Of a DNA stretch of 64,000 bases, positions 9,020-16,435 are shown in pieces. The notes under the pieces were generated by a model that worked only from the letters and a program-made list of their open reading frames with translations, was not told the origin of the DNA and searched no databases. The stretch is from Actinomyces oris (lineage in GTDB: Bacteria; Actinomycetota; Actinomycetes; Actinomycetales; Actinomycetaceae): assembly GCF_006546825.1 (NCBI RefSeq), contig NZ_VICC01000011.1, positions 1-64,000 on the forward strand, read 5' to 3'. The translations under genes and the position numbers were made by a program. Position 1 is the first letter of the stretch; each line of letters starts with the position of its first letter.

Positions 9020-9152
9020 TGTCACTCCTGGCGACTTTTAGGTCGGTTCGGGGAGGGGGCGGCGGGACGTTACCTTGTATCTGCGCAGGTCAGCGCCGTC
9101 CCTTCCTGTCACAGACTGTCTGTACCGGGCGGATAAGTCGCCAATCGTGACA
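9020..9152. repeat. 133-bp palindromic element, copy 1
   Basis: It starts TGTCACTCCTGGCGACTTTT and ends AAGTCGCCAATCGTGACA, so the ends are imperfect inverted repeats of about 20 bp. A core TATCTGC lies at offset 58 and is flanked by GGGACG and CGTCCC that can pair. A second copy of identical length in the same orientation is at 10179-10311, so the two bracket one gene. The rest of 8874-9246 holds no further gene. Confidence 0.9.
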
Positions 9153-9233
9153 ACGAAGGCACTGACAACACCGAGGGACGCCCGACGTTATCCACAGCCC
9201 CACCCCATGTCTTTTACCTTGAAGCACTGTTTG

Positions 9234-9250
9234 ACATGATTTAAATATGT
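9234..9250. promoter_or_regulatory. AT-rich palindrome over the nuclease gene start
   Basis: ACAT-G-ATTTAAAT-ATGT is a near-perfect palindrome that includes the ATG start codon at 9247. No Shine-Dalgarno is visible, so the mRNA may be leaderless. An operator here would let a wHTH protein block its own expression. That is inference from position. Confidence 0.4.
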
Positions 9251-10200
9251 TTGATGATGTCCGTCGGAGTGCCGTGCGCGCCCGGCTACTGGCCAGGAAC
9301 GGCGCAGCCCGGCTCTCCTCACTGAGCCTCACCCGGTCAGAGCGCAGGACGGTGGCGCGCATGCTGTCTGAGAAGGCGTTGACCTCCCACCCCGGTCACG
9401 TCGTGTCCCTGCCGTCGGCCAAGACCTTCGTCGTCACCTGCCGCCGGCTGGGAGGCGTGGTGAGCTGTGGGCACGCGATGAAGCACTACGGCATTCCGTT
9501 GAGGACATCACCCGGTGTTCTCCATGTCGCCATCCCGGCTCAGCGCAGCCGCGTTGCCGATGCGATCGGCCGCACGGTGGTCCACCGCGTCAGGGGACTG
9601 GCCTTGCCCGAGGACACTCAGCCACCAGTGGCGCAGGTCGAGCAGGCTCTCATCTGCTTCATGCGCTGCGCCGATGAGCTCGATGCCCTCATCGCTCTGG
9701 ATGCGGCCCTGCGCCTGGGATACACGACCCGCGCTCAGCTGGAATCCGCGTTGCCGGGCCCGCGCAACGCATCGCTGCGCTCCCTGCTCTCCCAGGCCTG
9801 CCCGGGGGCGCGCTCCCTGCTGGAGACGATCGCCCGCCACGACCTGGAGCAGGCCGGCTACCGCCCCGTCGCGGCGGTCATGGTGGACGGGGTCGGCGAG
9901 GTGGACCTGGTTCTCAGCCGGATGCCTCAGGCGATCGTTCCCGGGCCTGCGGAGGGCACCCATGTCCTCACCGCAGCGGCCTACCCGGCCCTGCTCATCG
10001 AGACAGACGGCTACACCTACCACTCCTCCCGCCCGGACTGGCACAGCGACCACCTGCGCGATCAGGCTGCTCTCGCTCGCGGTCATACCCCGTTGCGTCT
10101 GACCAGCGACCAGGTACTGGATCGGGAGACGGTGCGGATCGTCTCCTCGGTGGCGCGCCGGCTCGGAATCCACCCGGATGTCACTCCTGGCGACTTTTAG
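9247..10200 (+). CDS. wHTH plus Vsr/DUF559-like nuclease protein
   Basis: The 317-residue protein resembles the actinobacterial family often annotated as 'AbiEi antitoxin domain, DUF559/Vsr-like'. An N-terminal helical region (about 1-75) is compatible with a winged helix. From about residue 195 the sequence has the nuclease-like pattern VDLVLSR (Asp220), then LIETDGYTYHSS (about 250-261) and RDQAALARGHTPLRL, as in PD-(D/E)XK endonucleases related to Vsr. No AbiEii-type toxin gene is adjacent. The last eight codons and the TAG stop (PDVTPGDF) are supplied by the downstream 133-bp element. The gene plus its two elements looks like a discrete accessory unit. Activity is not established. Confidence 0.7.
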   Translation: MFDDVRRSAVRARLLARNGAARLSSLSLTRSERRTVARMLSEKALTSHPGHVVSLPSAKTFVVTCRRLGGVVSCGHAMKHYGIPLRTSPGVLHVAIPAQRSRVADAIGRTVVHRVRGLALPEDTQPPVAQVEQALICFMRCADELDALIALDAALRLGYTTRAQLESALPGPRNASLRSLLSQACPGARSLLETIARHDLEQAGYRPVAAVMVDGVGEVDLVLSRMPQAIVPGPAEGTHVLTAAAYPALLIETDGYTYHSSRPDWHSDHLRDQAALARGHTPLRLTSDQVLDRETVRIVSSVARRLGIHPDVTPGDF

Positions 10201-10311
10201 GTCGAGTCGAGGCGGGGTGGCTGGGCACTTCTCCCCTATCTGCACTGGTCCACCCCTTCCTCTCCCCTCGCAGGCTGTCAGCGGCTCCGGGAAAAGTCGC
10301 CAATCGTGACA
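10179..10311. repeat. 133-bp palindromic element, copy 2
   Basis: It has the same first 26 bases as the copy at 9020, the same last 18, the same length and TATCTGC at the same offset (58), while the middle has diverged. The arms around the core differ (GGGGTGG/CCACCCC here, GGGACG/CGTCCC there) yet both can pair. It overlaps the 3' end of the nuclease gene, encoding its last residues and stop. Confidence 0.9.
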
Positions 10312-10378
10312 CTTCGGTGTCTCCTGCCTCGCGTGGGAGGGCTGCCGGTGGAGTGCGAACGCGTGGAAGAATCCACCC

Positions 10379-11464
10379 ATGCGAGACCTCGCCACTCTTC
10401 CCAAGGCGCACCTGCACCTGCACTTCACGGGGTCGATGCGCCTGGAGACCCTCATTGAGCTGGCCTCCAGTGCGCGCACGCGCCTGCCCTCGAACTTCCT
10501 AGACGGCGATCCGCTGCGCGTGCCCGCTGACCGGCGCGGCTGGTTCCGCTTCCAGCGCGCCTATGACACGGCCCGGGCCCTGGTGCGCACGGAGGAGGTC
10601 ATGCGCCGCATCGTCCTGGAGGCCGCCCTGGATGATGCCTCCGAGGGCTCGCGCCGCCTGGAGATCCAGGTCGACCCGACCAGCTACGCCCCCTTCGTCG
10701 GCGGGATCACCCCGGCCCTGGAGATCATCCTCGATGCCGCCAAGCAGGCCACGACCCTGAGCGGGGTGGAGGTGGCGGTCATTGTGGCGGCCTCCCGGAT
10801 GCGTCACCCGTTGGACGCCCGCACCCTCGCGCGCCTGGCGGTGCGCTACACCGGGGATCAGCCGGGCGAGGTGATCGGCTTCGGCCTGTCCAACGATGAG
10901 CGCGCCGGGCAGACGTCCTCCTGGGAGCGGGCCTTCGCCATCGCCCGCCGGGGCGGCCTGGCCTCCATGCCGCACGGAGGGGAGCTCTTAGGGCCCGACC
11001 ACCTGCGCGAGGTCGTCTCCTGCCTCGGCCCCACACGCCTGGGACACGGGGTTCGCGCCGGTGAGGACCCCGCCCTGCTGGACGCGATCGTCGCCTCCGG
11101 CATCAGCCTCGAGGTCTGCCCCGCCTCCAACGTGAGCCTGGGGGTCTATCACAGCCCCGACGACGTCCCTCTACGCACACTCATGAGCCACGGAGCGCAG
11201 ATCGCCCTGAGCGCCGACGACCCCCTGCTCTTCCAGTCCAGGCTCGTCGACCAGTACGAGATCGCCCGGACCCTGGGCTGCGACGACGCCGAGCTGGCCG
11301 AGCTGGCCCGCGGCTCGATCCGCGCCTGCCTGGCCTCCCCGACGGCGAAGCAGACCTGGCTGGCCGAGGTGGACGCCTGGCTGGCGGCGCCCGACCAGGC
11401 TCCGGGAGCGCAGTCCGACGGCCCGGAGGCCGGCGACCTTGAGTCTCGCGCGGTTGCGCGCTAG
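10379..11464 (+). CDS. Adenosine-deaminase-family enzyme
   Basis: The 361-residue protein has the ADA/AMP-deaminase fold: a zinc-dependent hydrolase that deaminates adenine-type nucleosides. Zinc and catalytic motifs are HLHLHFTGS (His13 and His15), GLSNDE, MPHGGE, GHGVRAGEDP, LEVCPASN and LSADDPLL. The first motif reads HFTG where classical adenosine deaminases have HLDG, and SADDP replaces STDDP. This suggests a subfamily that may act on another purine. ATG at 10379 begins directly with MRDLATLPKAHLHLHF. The C-terminal 30 residues are a loose Pro/Gly tail. The 133-bp element ends 67 nt upstream. Confidence 0.85.
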   Translation: MRDLATLPKAHLHLHFTGSMRLETLIELASSARTRLPSNFLDGDPLRVPADRRGWFRFQRAYDTARALVRTEEVMRRIVLEAALDDASEGSRRLEIQVDPTSYAPFVGGITPALEIILDAAKQATTLSGVEVAVIVAASRMRHPLDARTLARLAVRYTGDQPGEVIGFGLSNDERAGQTSSWERAFAIARRGGLASMPHGGELLGPDHLREVVSCLGPTRLGHGVRAGEDPALLDAIVASGISLEVCPASNVSLGVYHSPDDVPLRTLMSHGAQIALSADDPLLFQSRLVDQYEIARTLGCDDAELAELARGSIRACLASPTAKQTWLAEVDAWLAAPDQAPGAQSDGPEAGDLESRAVAR

Positions 11465-11615
11465 GGGCTAGAACCGGCAGCGAGCATTTGCCGAACGCAG
11501 GGCGCCGCTACGCGCTGACGTGGCCCGGCGCGCGAGCTGTGCCGGCAGCGCCCGCCACCCAGGGTCGGGGGAGTCCATAACTGACCGCGTCTTCGCGCGG
11601 CGAACTACGGGGCTA

Positions 11616-11723
11616 CCGGGGCTTTGGACAGGCAACCTAAATGCCGACCTGGACGGGCTCGGACACAAGGGGGACGCCATTGCGCTCATGCACGCCGGAC
11701 ACCATCGCATTGCACAGGCACCC
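11616..11723 (-). pseudogene. Decayed duplicate of the murB 3' end
   Basis: This 108-nt stretch aligns without gaps to 11752-11859, the last codons of murB and its downstream flank, at an offset of 136 bp and about 83% identity by eye. On the minus strand it still reads NAMVSGVHERNGVPLVSEPV, then QVGI and stop, against murB DAVVSGVRERYGVTLVPEPV and QVGF. The rest of murB is absent. It is a tandem partial duplication in decay. Nothing else gene-like is seen in 11465-11772. Confidence 0.8.
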
Positions 11724-11772
11724 CGGGACGCGCTGACACCTACCAGGGCCGCCGGGGCTTTGGACAGGCCGC

Positions 11773-13077
11773 CTAGAAACCGACCTGGACGGGCTCGGGC
11801 ACGAGGGTGACCCCGTAGCGCTCACGCACTCCGGACACCACCGCATCACGCAGGCGCGCCAGGTCCGCCCCTGTCGCACCGCCCCGGTTGGTCAGGGCCA
11901 GCACGTGCTTGGTGGACAGCCCGGCCGGTGCGCCGGCCTCCACGGCGAAGCCCTTGCTGAAGCCGGCGTGGTCGATGAGCCAGGCGGCGCTGGTCTTGAC
12001 CAGCCCCTCGATGACGGGGGCGGCCTTGGTTCCGAGCACCACCTGCGAGTGGTCGGTGACCGGGAAGCGCGGCGCGTCCTCCGGCAGCTGCTCGGCCTGC
12101 TCCGTGGTCAGGATCGGGTTGGTGAAGAAGGAGCCGGCCGACCAGGTGTCGTGGTCGGTGCCGTCCAGCACCATCCCCTTGGAGCGGCGCAGCTCGAGAA
12201 CCGCCTCACGCAGCTCGCGCTCGGGCACGCGCTCACCCAGCTCGACTCCGAGCGCCCCAGCCAGCTGGGAGTATGCGATCCGGGAGGACAGGGAGCCCTG
12301 CCGCACGGCGAAGGTGGCGTCGAGGACCACCCAGCGCCCAGTCGGCCCCCACAGGCGCCCGCCACCCACCTCGGTGTCGGTGAGGGACTGCTTGAGGCGC
12401 GAGTCCCGGTAGGCCAGCCCCAGCTCGCCCAGGGCCAGCCAGACCACCCGGTTGCGCAGGCGGTCCCAGGCGCGCACGCTGGCGATGAGCTCGGCGACCT
12501 CGGCGCCGTAGGCCCCGATGTTCTGCACGGGGGCGGCGCCCACCGTGCCGGGGATCCCGGACAGGGGCGCGAACCCGGCCCACTGGCTGGCGATGGCCTC
12601 GCGCACCAGGTCGTCCCAGGTGGTGCCGGCGGTGGCGGTGACCTCGACGCCGCCGCACACCGAGTCCGAGACGAGCGAGACCTCGGCGCGGGTGTCCCGG
12701 ATGACGAGACCGTCGAAGCCTGCGTCGGAGGCCATGATGTTGGAGCCGCCGCCGATGACGAGGACGGGCGTTCCGGCGGCGTCGGCCTCGCGGATCGCCT
12801 CGGTCAGCTCGCTCTGCGTGGTGGCCTCGACGTAGCTACCCACCGGGCCGCCCACACGAAGCGTGGTCAGCTCGGCCAGGCTGGTCGGCCGGGCACCGGA
12901 GCCGGGCGTGTGCGCCAGGGCCTGGACGGGTGCGGGCCAGGCGGACGGGTCGACGTCGACGCTCAGCGGGACGGTGCAGTCGCCTGCCACCAGCTGCGGC
13001 TCGATCGACGGCGCAGTCGGCACCGTCGAGGCCTCAGCGGGGGCAGCGGGGGCGCGGTCATCTGGGGTGGTGGTCAA
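11773..13077 (-). CDS. murB: UDP-N-acetylmuramate dehydrogenase
   Basis: MurB reduces UDP-GlcNAc-enolpyruvate to UDP-MurNAc with NADPH and FAD in peptidoglycan synthesis. From TTG at 13077 it is 434 residues, with a low-complexity N-terminal tail of about 65 residues before the enzyme. Motifs are LTTLRVGGPV, the FAD-binding VIGGGSNIMASDAGFDGLVI, PVQNIGAYGAEV, the active-site SAGSFFTNP, and KTSAAWLIDHAGFSKG. The TTG follows GGAG by 7 nt, and codon use switches to the typical GC-ending pattern there. An in-frame GTG at 13149 would add 24 residues of atypical codon use lying in what looks like a hairpin-bearing spacer. The duplicated 3' relic lies just downstream. Confidence 0.9.
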   Translation of the reverse strand: MTTTPDDRAPAAPAEASTVPTAPSIEPQLVAGDCTVPLSVDVDPSAWPAPVQALAHTPGSGARPTSLAELTTLRVGGPVGSYVEATTQSELTEAIREADAAGTPVLVIGGGSNIMASDAGFDGLVIRDTRAEVSLVSDSVCGGVEVTATAGTTWDDLVREAIASQWAGFAPLSGIPGTVGAAPVQNIGAYGAEVAELIASVRAWDRLRNRVVWLALGELGLAYRDSRLKQSLTDTEVGGGRLWGPTGRWVVLDATFAVRQGSLSSRIAYSQLAGALGVELGERVPERELREAVLELRRSKGMVLDGTDHDTWSAGSFFTNPILTTEQAEQLPEDAPRFPVTDHSQVVLGTKAAPVIEGLVKTSAAWLIDHAGFSKGFAVEAGAPAGLSTKHVLALTNRGGATGADLARLRDAVVSGVRERYGVTLVPEPVQVGF

Positions 13078-13180
13078 CGGAGGTCTCCGCTCTTCCTGAT
13101 CGGTTCCTCGTGAGACAAGCAGGGCCCCGCTCACACCAGTAGTGTGCACGGAGCCCCGAGACGCGGGCGGGCCGCTCGTC

Positions 13181-13279
13181 TCACTTCTTGTTGCGACGCT
13201 GGTGACGCGTCTTGCGAAGCAGCTTGCGGTGCTTCTTCTTGGCCATGCGCTTGCGGCGCTTCTTGATGACGGATCCCAT
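13181..13279 (-). CDS. Small ribosomal protein bS22 (AURKAIP1/COX24 domain)
   Basis: A 32-residue, very basic peptide ([20 protein letters not shown], ending TRHQRRNKK) matches the tiny actinobacterial protein found at the mycobacterial 30S subunit and annotated bS22 or AURKAIP1/COX24-domain protein. The start has GAGGAG 7 nt upstream. It lies downstream of the bldC-like gene, the same pairing as Rv0500A-Rv0500B in Mycobacterium tuberculosis, which strongly supports the call. Being so short it is easily missed. Confidence 0.93.
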   Translation of the reverse strand: MGSVIKKRRKRMAKKKHRKLLRKTRHQRRNKK

Positions 13280-13425
13280 GAGATCTCCTCGCAGTTCGCT
13301 TGTAGTGCCCGCAGACCCTCCCTGCGGGCCGAGGCAGGCCGGCGAGGGTTATGCCATGGGGCGGTTGGTCGGCGCGTGAGGCTCAGCGGCCGACCACGCA
13401 GGTGACCGCCTGAGTGTAGCGGCTC

Positions 13426-13668
13426 CTAGGACCCTGATGCCTCTGACGCGTCGTGGCCCCAGTCACCCAGCCCGGCGGACAGGTAGTCGTGAACGGCACG
13501 CTCGGGGACGCGGAAGGAGCGTCCGACCTGCATCGCGGGCAGGTCGCCGGAGTGCACCATCCGGTAGACGGTCATCTTGGACACGCGCAGCATCGCCGCC
13601 ACCTCAGCCACGGTGAGGAACGAGGGGGCGCCGGAGGCGCTGGGGGATGTGGGAAGGCCCGGTGCCAT
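13426..13668 (-). CDS. BldC/excisionase-type MerR-like DNA-binding protein
   Basis: The 80-residue protein has a single winged-helix domain of the excisionase/BldC type: FLTVAEVAAMLRVSKMTVYR (HTH), then MVHSGDLPAMQVGRSFRVPE (wing) and RAVHDYL. In Streptomyces, BldC is a developmental regulator that binds DNA cooperatively. The neighbouring bS22 gene reproduces the conserved actinobacterial pairing. ATG at 13668 (MAPGLPTSPS) is preferred over an upstream ATG that would add an Arg-rich run. The divergent spacer 13669-13944 must carry promoters for this gene and trkH. Confidence 0.88.
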   Translation of the reverse strand: MAPGLPTSPSASGAPSFLTVAEVAAMLRVSKMTVYRMVHSGDLPAMQVGRSFRVPERAVHDYLSAGLGDWGHDASEASGS

Positions 13669-13944
13669 GAGCTTGAGGTCCGTTCGTCGCGGGTGGCCCC
13701 GTCGGGGCAGGAACACAGCCAATATATCTCCGCACCAGCCTTAGCACAGGGTTTCTCGGGCCCCATTCGCCACAGGCGTCGCATTTCACACTCGGTCACC
13801 AATTGTCGCTGCGGCATCCTCACAGATCCGCCCCTGATCCGGCCGTCAGGACGGCGAGCACCGGAGGCCGCTCACCGGTCCCACTCGAACACACCCGGCC
13901 CACGACGCCGGGAAACGTGACGAAGCCCCACCAGCGGGACCACA

Positions 13945-15567
13945 ATGGCGACCGTGCCCCAGACAGACACCGCCCAGGAGCCGGAGCCCGGCCGCGGTTC
14001 CCGCGGCGAGACCCCGACCGGAAAGCGCGGCGCCTCCCAGGCCGGCCGGCGCCGTCAGGCCCACTGGCATGCCCCACTCGTGGGCGTCGTCGGCCATGCG
14101 TGGAAGCGCCACAAGAAGCCCCCGAATTCCAGACAGGGAGCCGACCCCCTCGAGGAGCCATCGCCCCTCCCCCCGCTGCCGGGTACGGAGCCCACCGGGA
14201 TTCGCCGCCTGCTCAGGCACATCGAGCCCCTCGGCCAGATCGCGAGGGCCGCCCGCTTCTACCCGGCCCGGCTGGCCGTGATCGTCTTCGCGGCCATCAT
14301 CGTGGTGGTGACCGGCCTCCTCAGCCTCCCCATCGCCACGACCAGCGGGGAGCGCTCCGACTTCCTCGACGCCCTGTTCACCGCCACCTCGGCCGTGTGC
14401 GTCACCGGCCTGAGCACGGTGGACACGGCTGCCTACTGGTCCACCTTCGGACACGTCGTCATCATCCTGGCCGCGGCCGTGGGCGGTCTGGGAGTCATGA
14501 CCCTGGCCTCCCTGCTGTCCCTGGCGGTGTCCCGGCACGTGGGACTGACTCAGCGGATGCTGGCGGCCTCGGAGAACCAGTCGCGCCTGGGCGAGGTGGG
14601 GCGGCTGCTGCGCGCCGTCATCTACACGGCCGCCGGCTGCGAGCTCCTCCTGACGCTCATGCTGCTGCCGCCCTTCCTCAGTCACGGCCTCGATGTGGGC
14701 CACGCCCTGTGGTACGCGGTCTTCATGGCGCTGTCGATCTTCAACAACGCCGGCTTCGTCATCATGCCCGAGGGCCTGGAGGCCTACTCCACCGACTGGT
14801 GGATCGGCCTGCCGATCATCCTGGGGACCTTCATGGGCGCCGTCGGCTTCCCCGTCATCCTGGACATCATGGGCCGACGCCGCCGCCCCCGTACATGGAG
14901 CCTGCACACCAAGCTGACCCTGACGACCTACCTGGCCCTCACGGTCGCCTCGACCATCGCCATCGCCACCTTCGAGTGGAACAATCCGCTCACCTACGGC
15001 TCCCTGCCCACGAGCGGGAAGATCATGACCGCGCTCGTCAACGGCGTCAACGCCCGCTCCTCAGGGCTGTCCACGATCCCGCCCGAGCACATGCACGAGG
15101 CGACCTGGTTCCTCCAGGACGCTCTCATGTTCGTCGGTGGCGGCTCGGCCTCGACGGCCGGCGGCATCAAGGTGACGACCTTCGCGGTCCTGCTGCTGGC
15201 GATCCTCGCCGAGGCCCGCGGCGACCAGGACATCGAGGCCTTCGGGCGGCGCATCACCCCCTCAACCGTGCGCCTGAGCGTGGCGGTGGCCTTCATCGGC
15301 TCCAGCATCATCGGACTGGCCACGCTCCTGCTGCTGCAGATGACCAACCTGTCCCTGGACAGGATTCTCTTCGAGGTCATCAGCGCCTTCGCGACCGTGG
15401 GCCTGTCCACGGGCATCACGCCCTCCCTGCCGGACGGGGCCAAGTACGTCATCGTGGCGCTCATGTTCGTCGGCCGCGTGGGCACGATGACGGCGGCCAG
15501 CGCCCTGGCGCTGCGCGAGCGGCGCCGCGTTATCCGGATGCCCGAGGCAAGCCCGATGATCGGCTGA
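13945..15567 (+). CDS. TrkH/KtrB-type potassium uptake channel subunit
   Basis: The 540-residue membrane protein belongs to the Trk/Ktr/HKT family, which takes up K+ through four pore loops. After a charged 100-residue N-terminal tail the repeated membrane-pore-membrane units carry the filter-region glycines in SAVCVTGLS, FNNAGF, NARSSGLST and FATVGLSTG. The gating-helix segment GGGSASTAGGIKVTT is present. The partner TrkA/KtrA lies 2.5 kb downstream on the same strand, with a TetR-MFS pair in between, so the usual two-gene operon is interrupted. Confidence 0.92.
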   Translation: MATVPQTDTAQEPEPGRGSRGETPTGKRGASQAGRRRQAHWHAPLVGVVGHAWKRHKKPPNSRQGADPLEEPSPLPPLPGTEPTGIRRLLRHIEPLGQIARAARFYPARLAVIVFAAIIVVVTGLLSLPIATTSGERSDFLDALFTATSAVCVTGLSTVDTAAYWSTFGHVVIILAAAVGGLGVMTLASLLSLAVSRHVGLTQRMLAASENQSRLGEVGRLLRAVIYTAAGCELLLTLMLLPPFLSHGLDVGHALWYAVFMALSIFNNAGFVIMPEGLEAYSTDWWIGLPIILGTFMGAVGFPVILDIMGRRRRPRTWSLHTKLTLTTYLALTVASTIAIATFEWNNPLTYGSLPTSGKIMTALVNGVNARSSGLSTIPPEHMHEATWFLQDALMFVGGGSASTAGGIKVTTFAVLLLAILAEARGDQDIEAFGRRITPSTVRLSVAVAFIGSSIIGLATLLLLQMTNLSLDRILFEVISAFATVGLSTGITPSLPDGAKYVIVALMFVGRVGTMTAASALALRERRRVIRMPEASPMIG

Positions 15568-15644
15568 CCGGGGCGGCAGCCCCACTGATGTCGGGCGGCC
15601 CCCTATTTCCGGGAACCGGCGAACACCCTCGGGAACTGTCAGGA

Positions 15645-16313
15645 TCACGTCCCCTCTGGAGCGAGCAGCTGCCTGAGAGTGGCAGCCGCGCCCTCCACAT
15701 CAGCGCGGCCGGTGATGAGCTGCTCGACGATGAGACCGAAGGAGACGCTCTGGATGAGGGAGGCCAGCTGCTCGGGACTCAGACGGCCGGAGATCGTCCC
15801 CGCCCTCTGTCCATTGCGGCACAGGCGGGTAAGACCACTGCGAATGTCGTGGTAGCTCCCCTGAACCAGTGCACCTATCTCAGGATCACGGGGCAGCTCT
15901 CCCCAGGCGTGGTAGGCCAGAGGCGCCCAGGAGCCCAGACCGACGTCGTCGGGATCCTCGAGAGCGTCATCCTGCCGGTCCACCCCTGAACCGGTTGCCG
16001 CGCCGTGCCGCTGGTAGTTGAGCAGGGTGAGCGCCTCGATGAAGTCCCGCTCGAAGTCGAGCGGCTCCTCGGACTCGGCGATCCGCTTGATCCGCTCGAC
16101 GAGCGGCCCCATGCGCCTGGTCAGGACCGCCCGAATGAGGGAGCGCTTGCCCTCGGGGAAGTAGCGGTACACGGTCGACGACGACATCCCGGCCGCGGCA
16201 ATGACCTCATCCATGGAGGTGGCCTGGAAGCCGCTGCGCGCGAAGCACTCCTCGGCGGCCTGCAGGATCCGGTCGGTCTGACGCTCCCGGTAGGCGGCGG
16301 TCACTCGTGGCAT
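15645..16313 (-). CDS. TetR-family transcriptional regulator
   Basis: The 222-residue protein has an N-terminal TetR DNA-binding domain (RQTDRILQAAEECFARSGFQ, then TSMDEVIAAAGMSSSTVYRY, about residues 10-52) and an unassigned ligand-binding C-terminal part. It is transcribed divergently from the MFS exporter gene. The 122-nt spacer contains two related palindromes flanking a good promoter. The natural reading is a local repressor of the exporter, induced by a substrate of the pump. Ligand unknown. Confidence 0.9.
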   Translation of the reverse strand: MPRVTAAYRERQTDRILQAAEECFARSGFQATSMDEVIAAAGMSSSTVYRYFPEGKRSLIRAVLTRRMGPLVERIKRIAESEEPLDFERDFIEALTLLNYQRHGAATGSGVDRQDDALEDPDDVGLGSWAPLAYHAWGELPRDPEIGALVQGSYHDIRSGLTRLCRNGQRAGTISGRLSPEQLASLIQSVSFGLIVEQLITGRADVEGAAATLRQLLAPEGT

Positions 16314-16352
16314 GAGTTCAGGATAAGCGACTCAGAGCACACCCCAAATCGA

Positions 16353-16420
16353 AACGATCGTTGTTGACTAGTCGCCACACACTCCCTAGACTCCCGAACG
16401 CAAACGAAAACGATAGTTTT
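16353..16420 (+). promoter_or_regulatory. Promoter and putative TetR operators of the MFS gene
   Basis: TTGACT (16364-16369) and TAGACT (16387-16392) are 17 nt apart, a good sigma-70-type promoter. AACGATCGTT (16353-16362) lies just upstream of the -35. AAAACGATAGTTTT (16407-16420) lies just past the expected start point. The two share a GAAACGATNGTT-like core, so one repressor could occupy both and block the promoter. The TetR gene starts 40 nt away in the opposite direction. Confidence 0.65.
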
Positions 16421-16435
16421 GATATGGAGGTCGCA

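Noticed and set aside
9247-10200. AbiE-type toxin-antitoxin module
   Set aside because: Only the AbiEi-like/nuclease protein is present. No nucleotidyltransferase (AbiEii) gene lies on either side.
9020-10311. Composite transposon or insertion sequence
   Set aside because: No transposase gene and no target-site duplication could be seen; the elements are short palindromes, not ISs.
13078-13149. GTG 13149 as the murB start
   Set aside because: Codon use in the added 24 codons is atypical and the stretch looks like an intergenic hairpin region. TTG 13077 has a GGAG site and typical codons after it.
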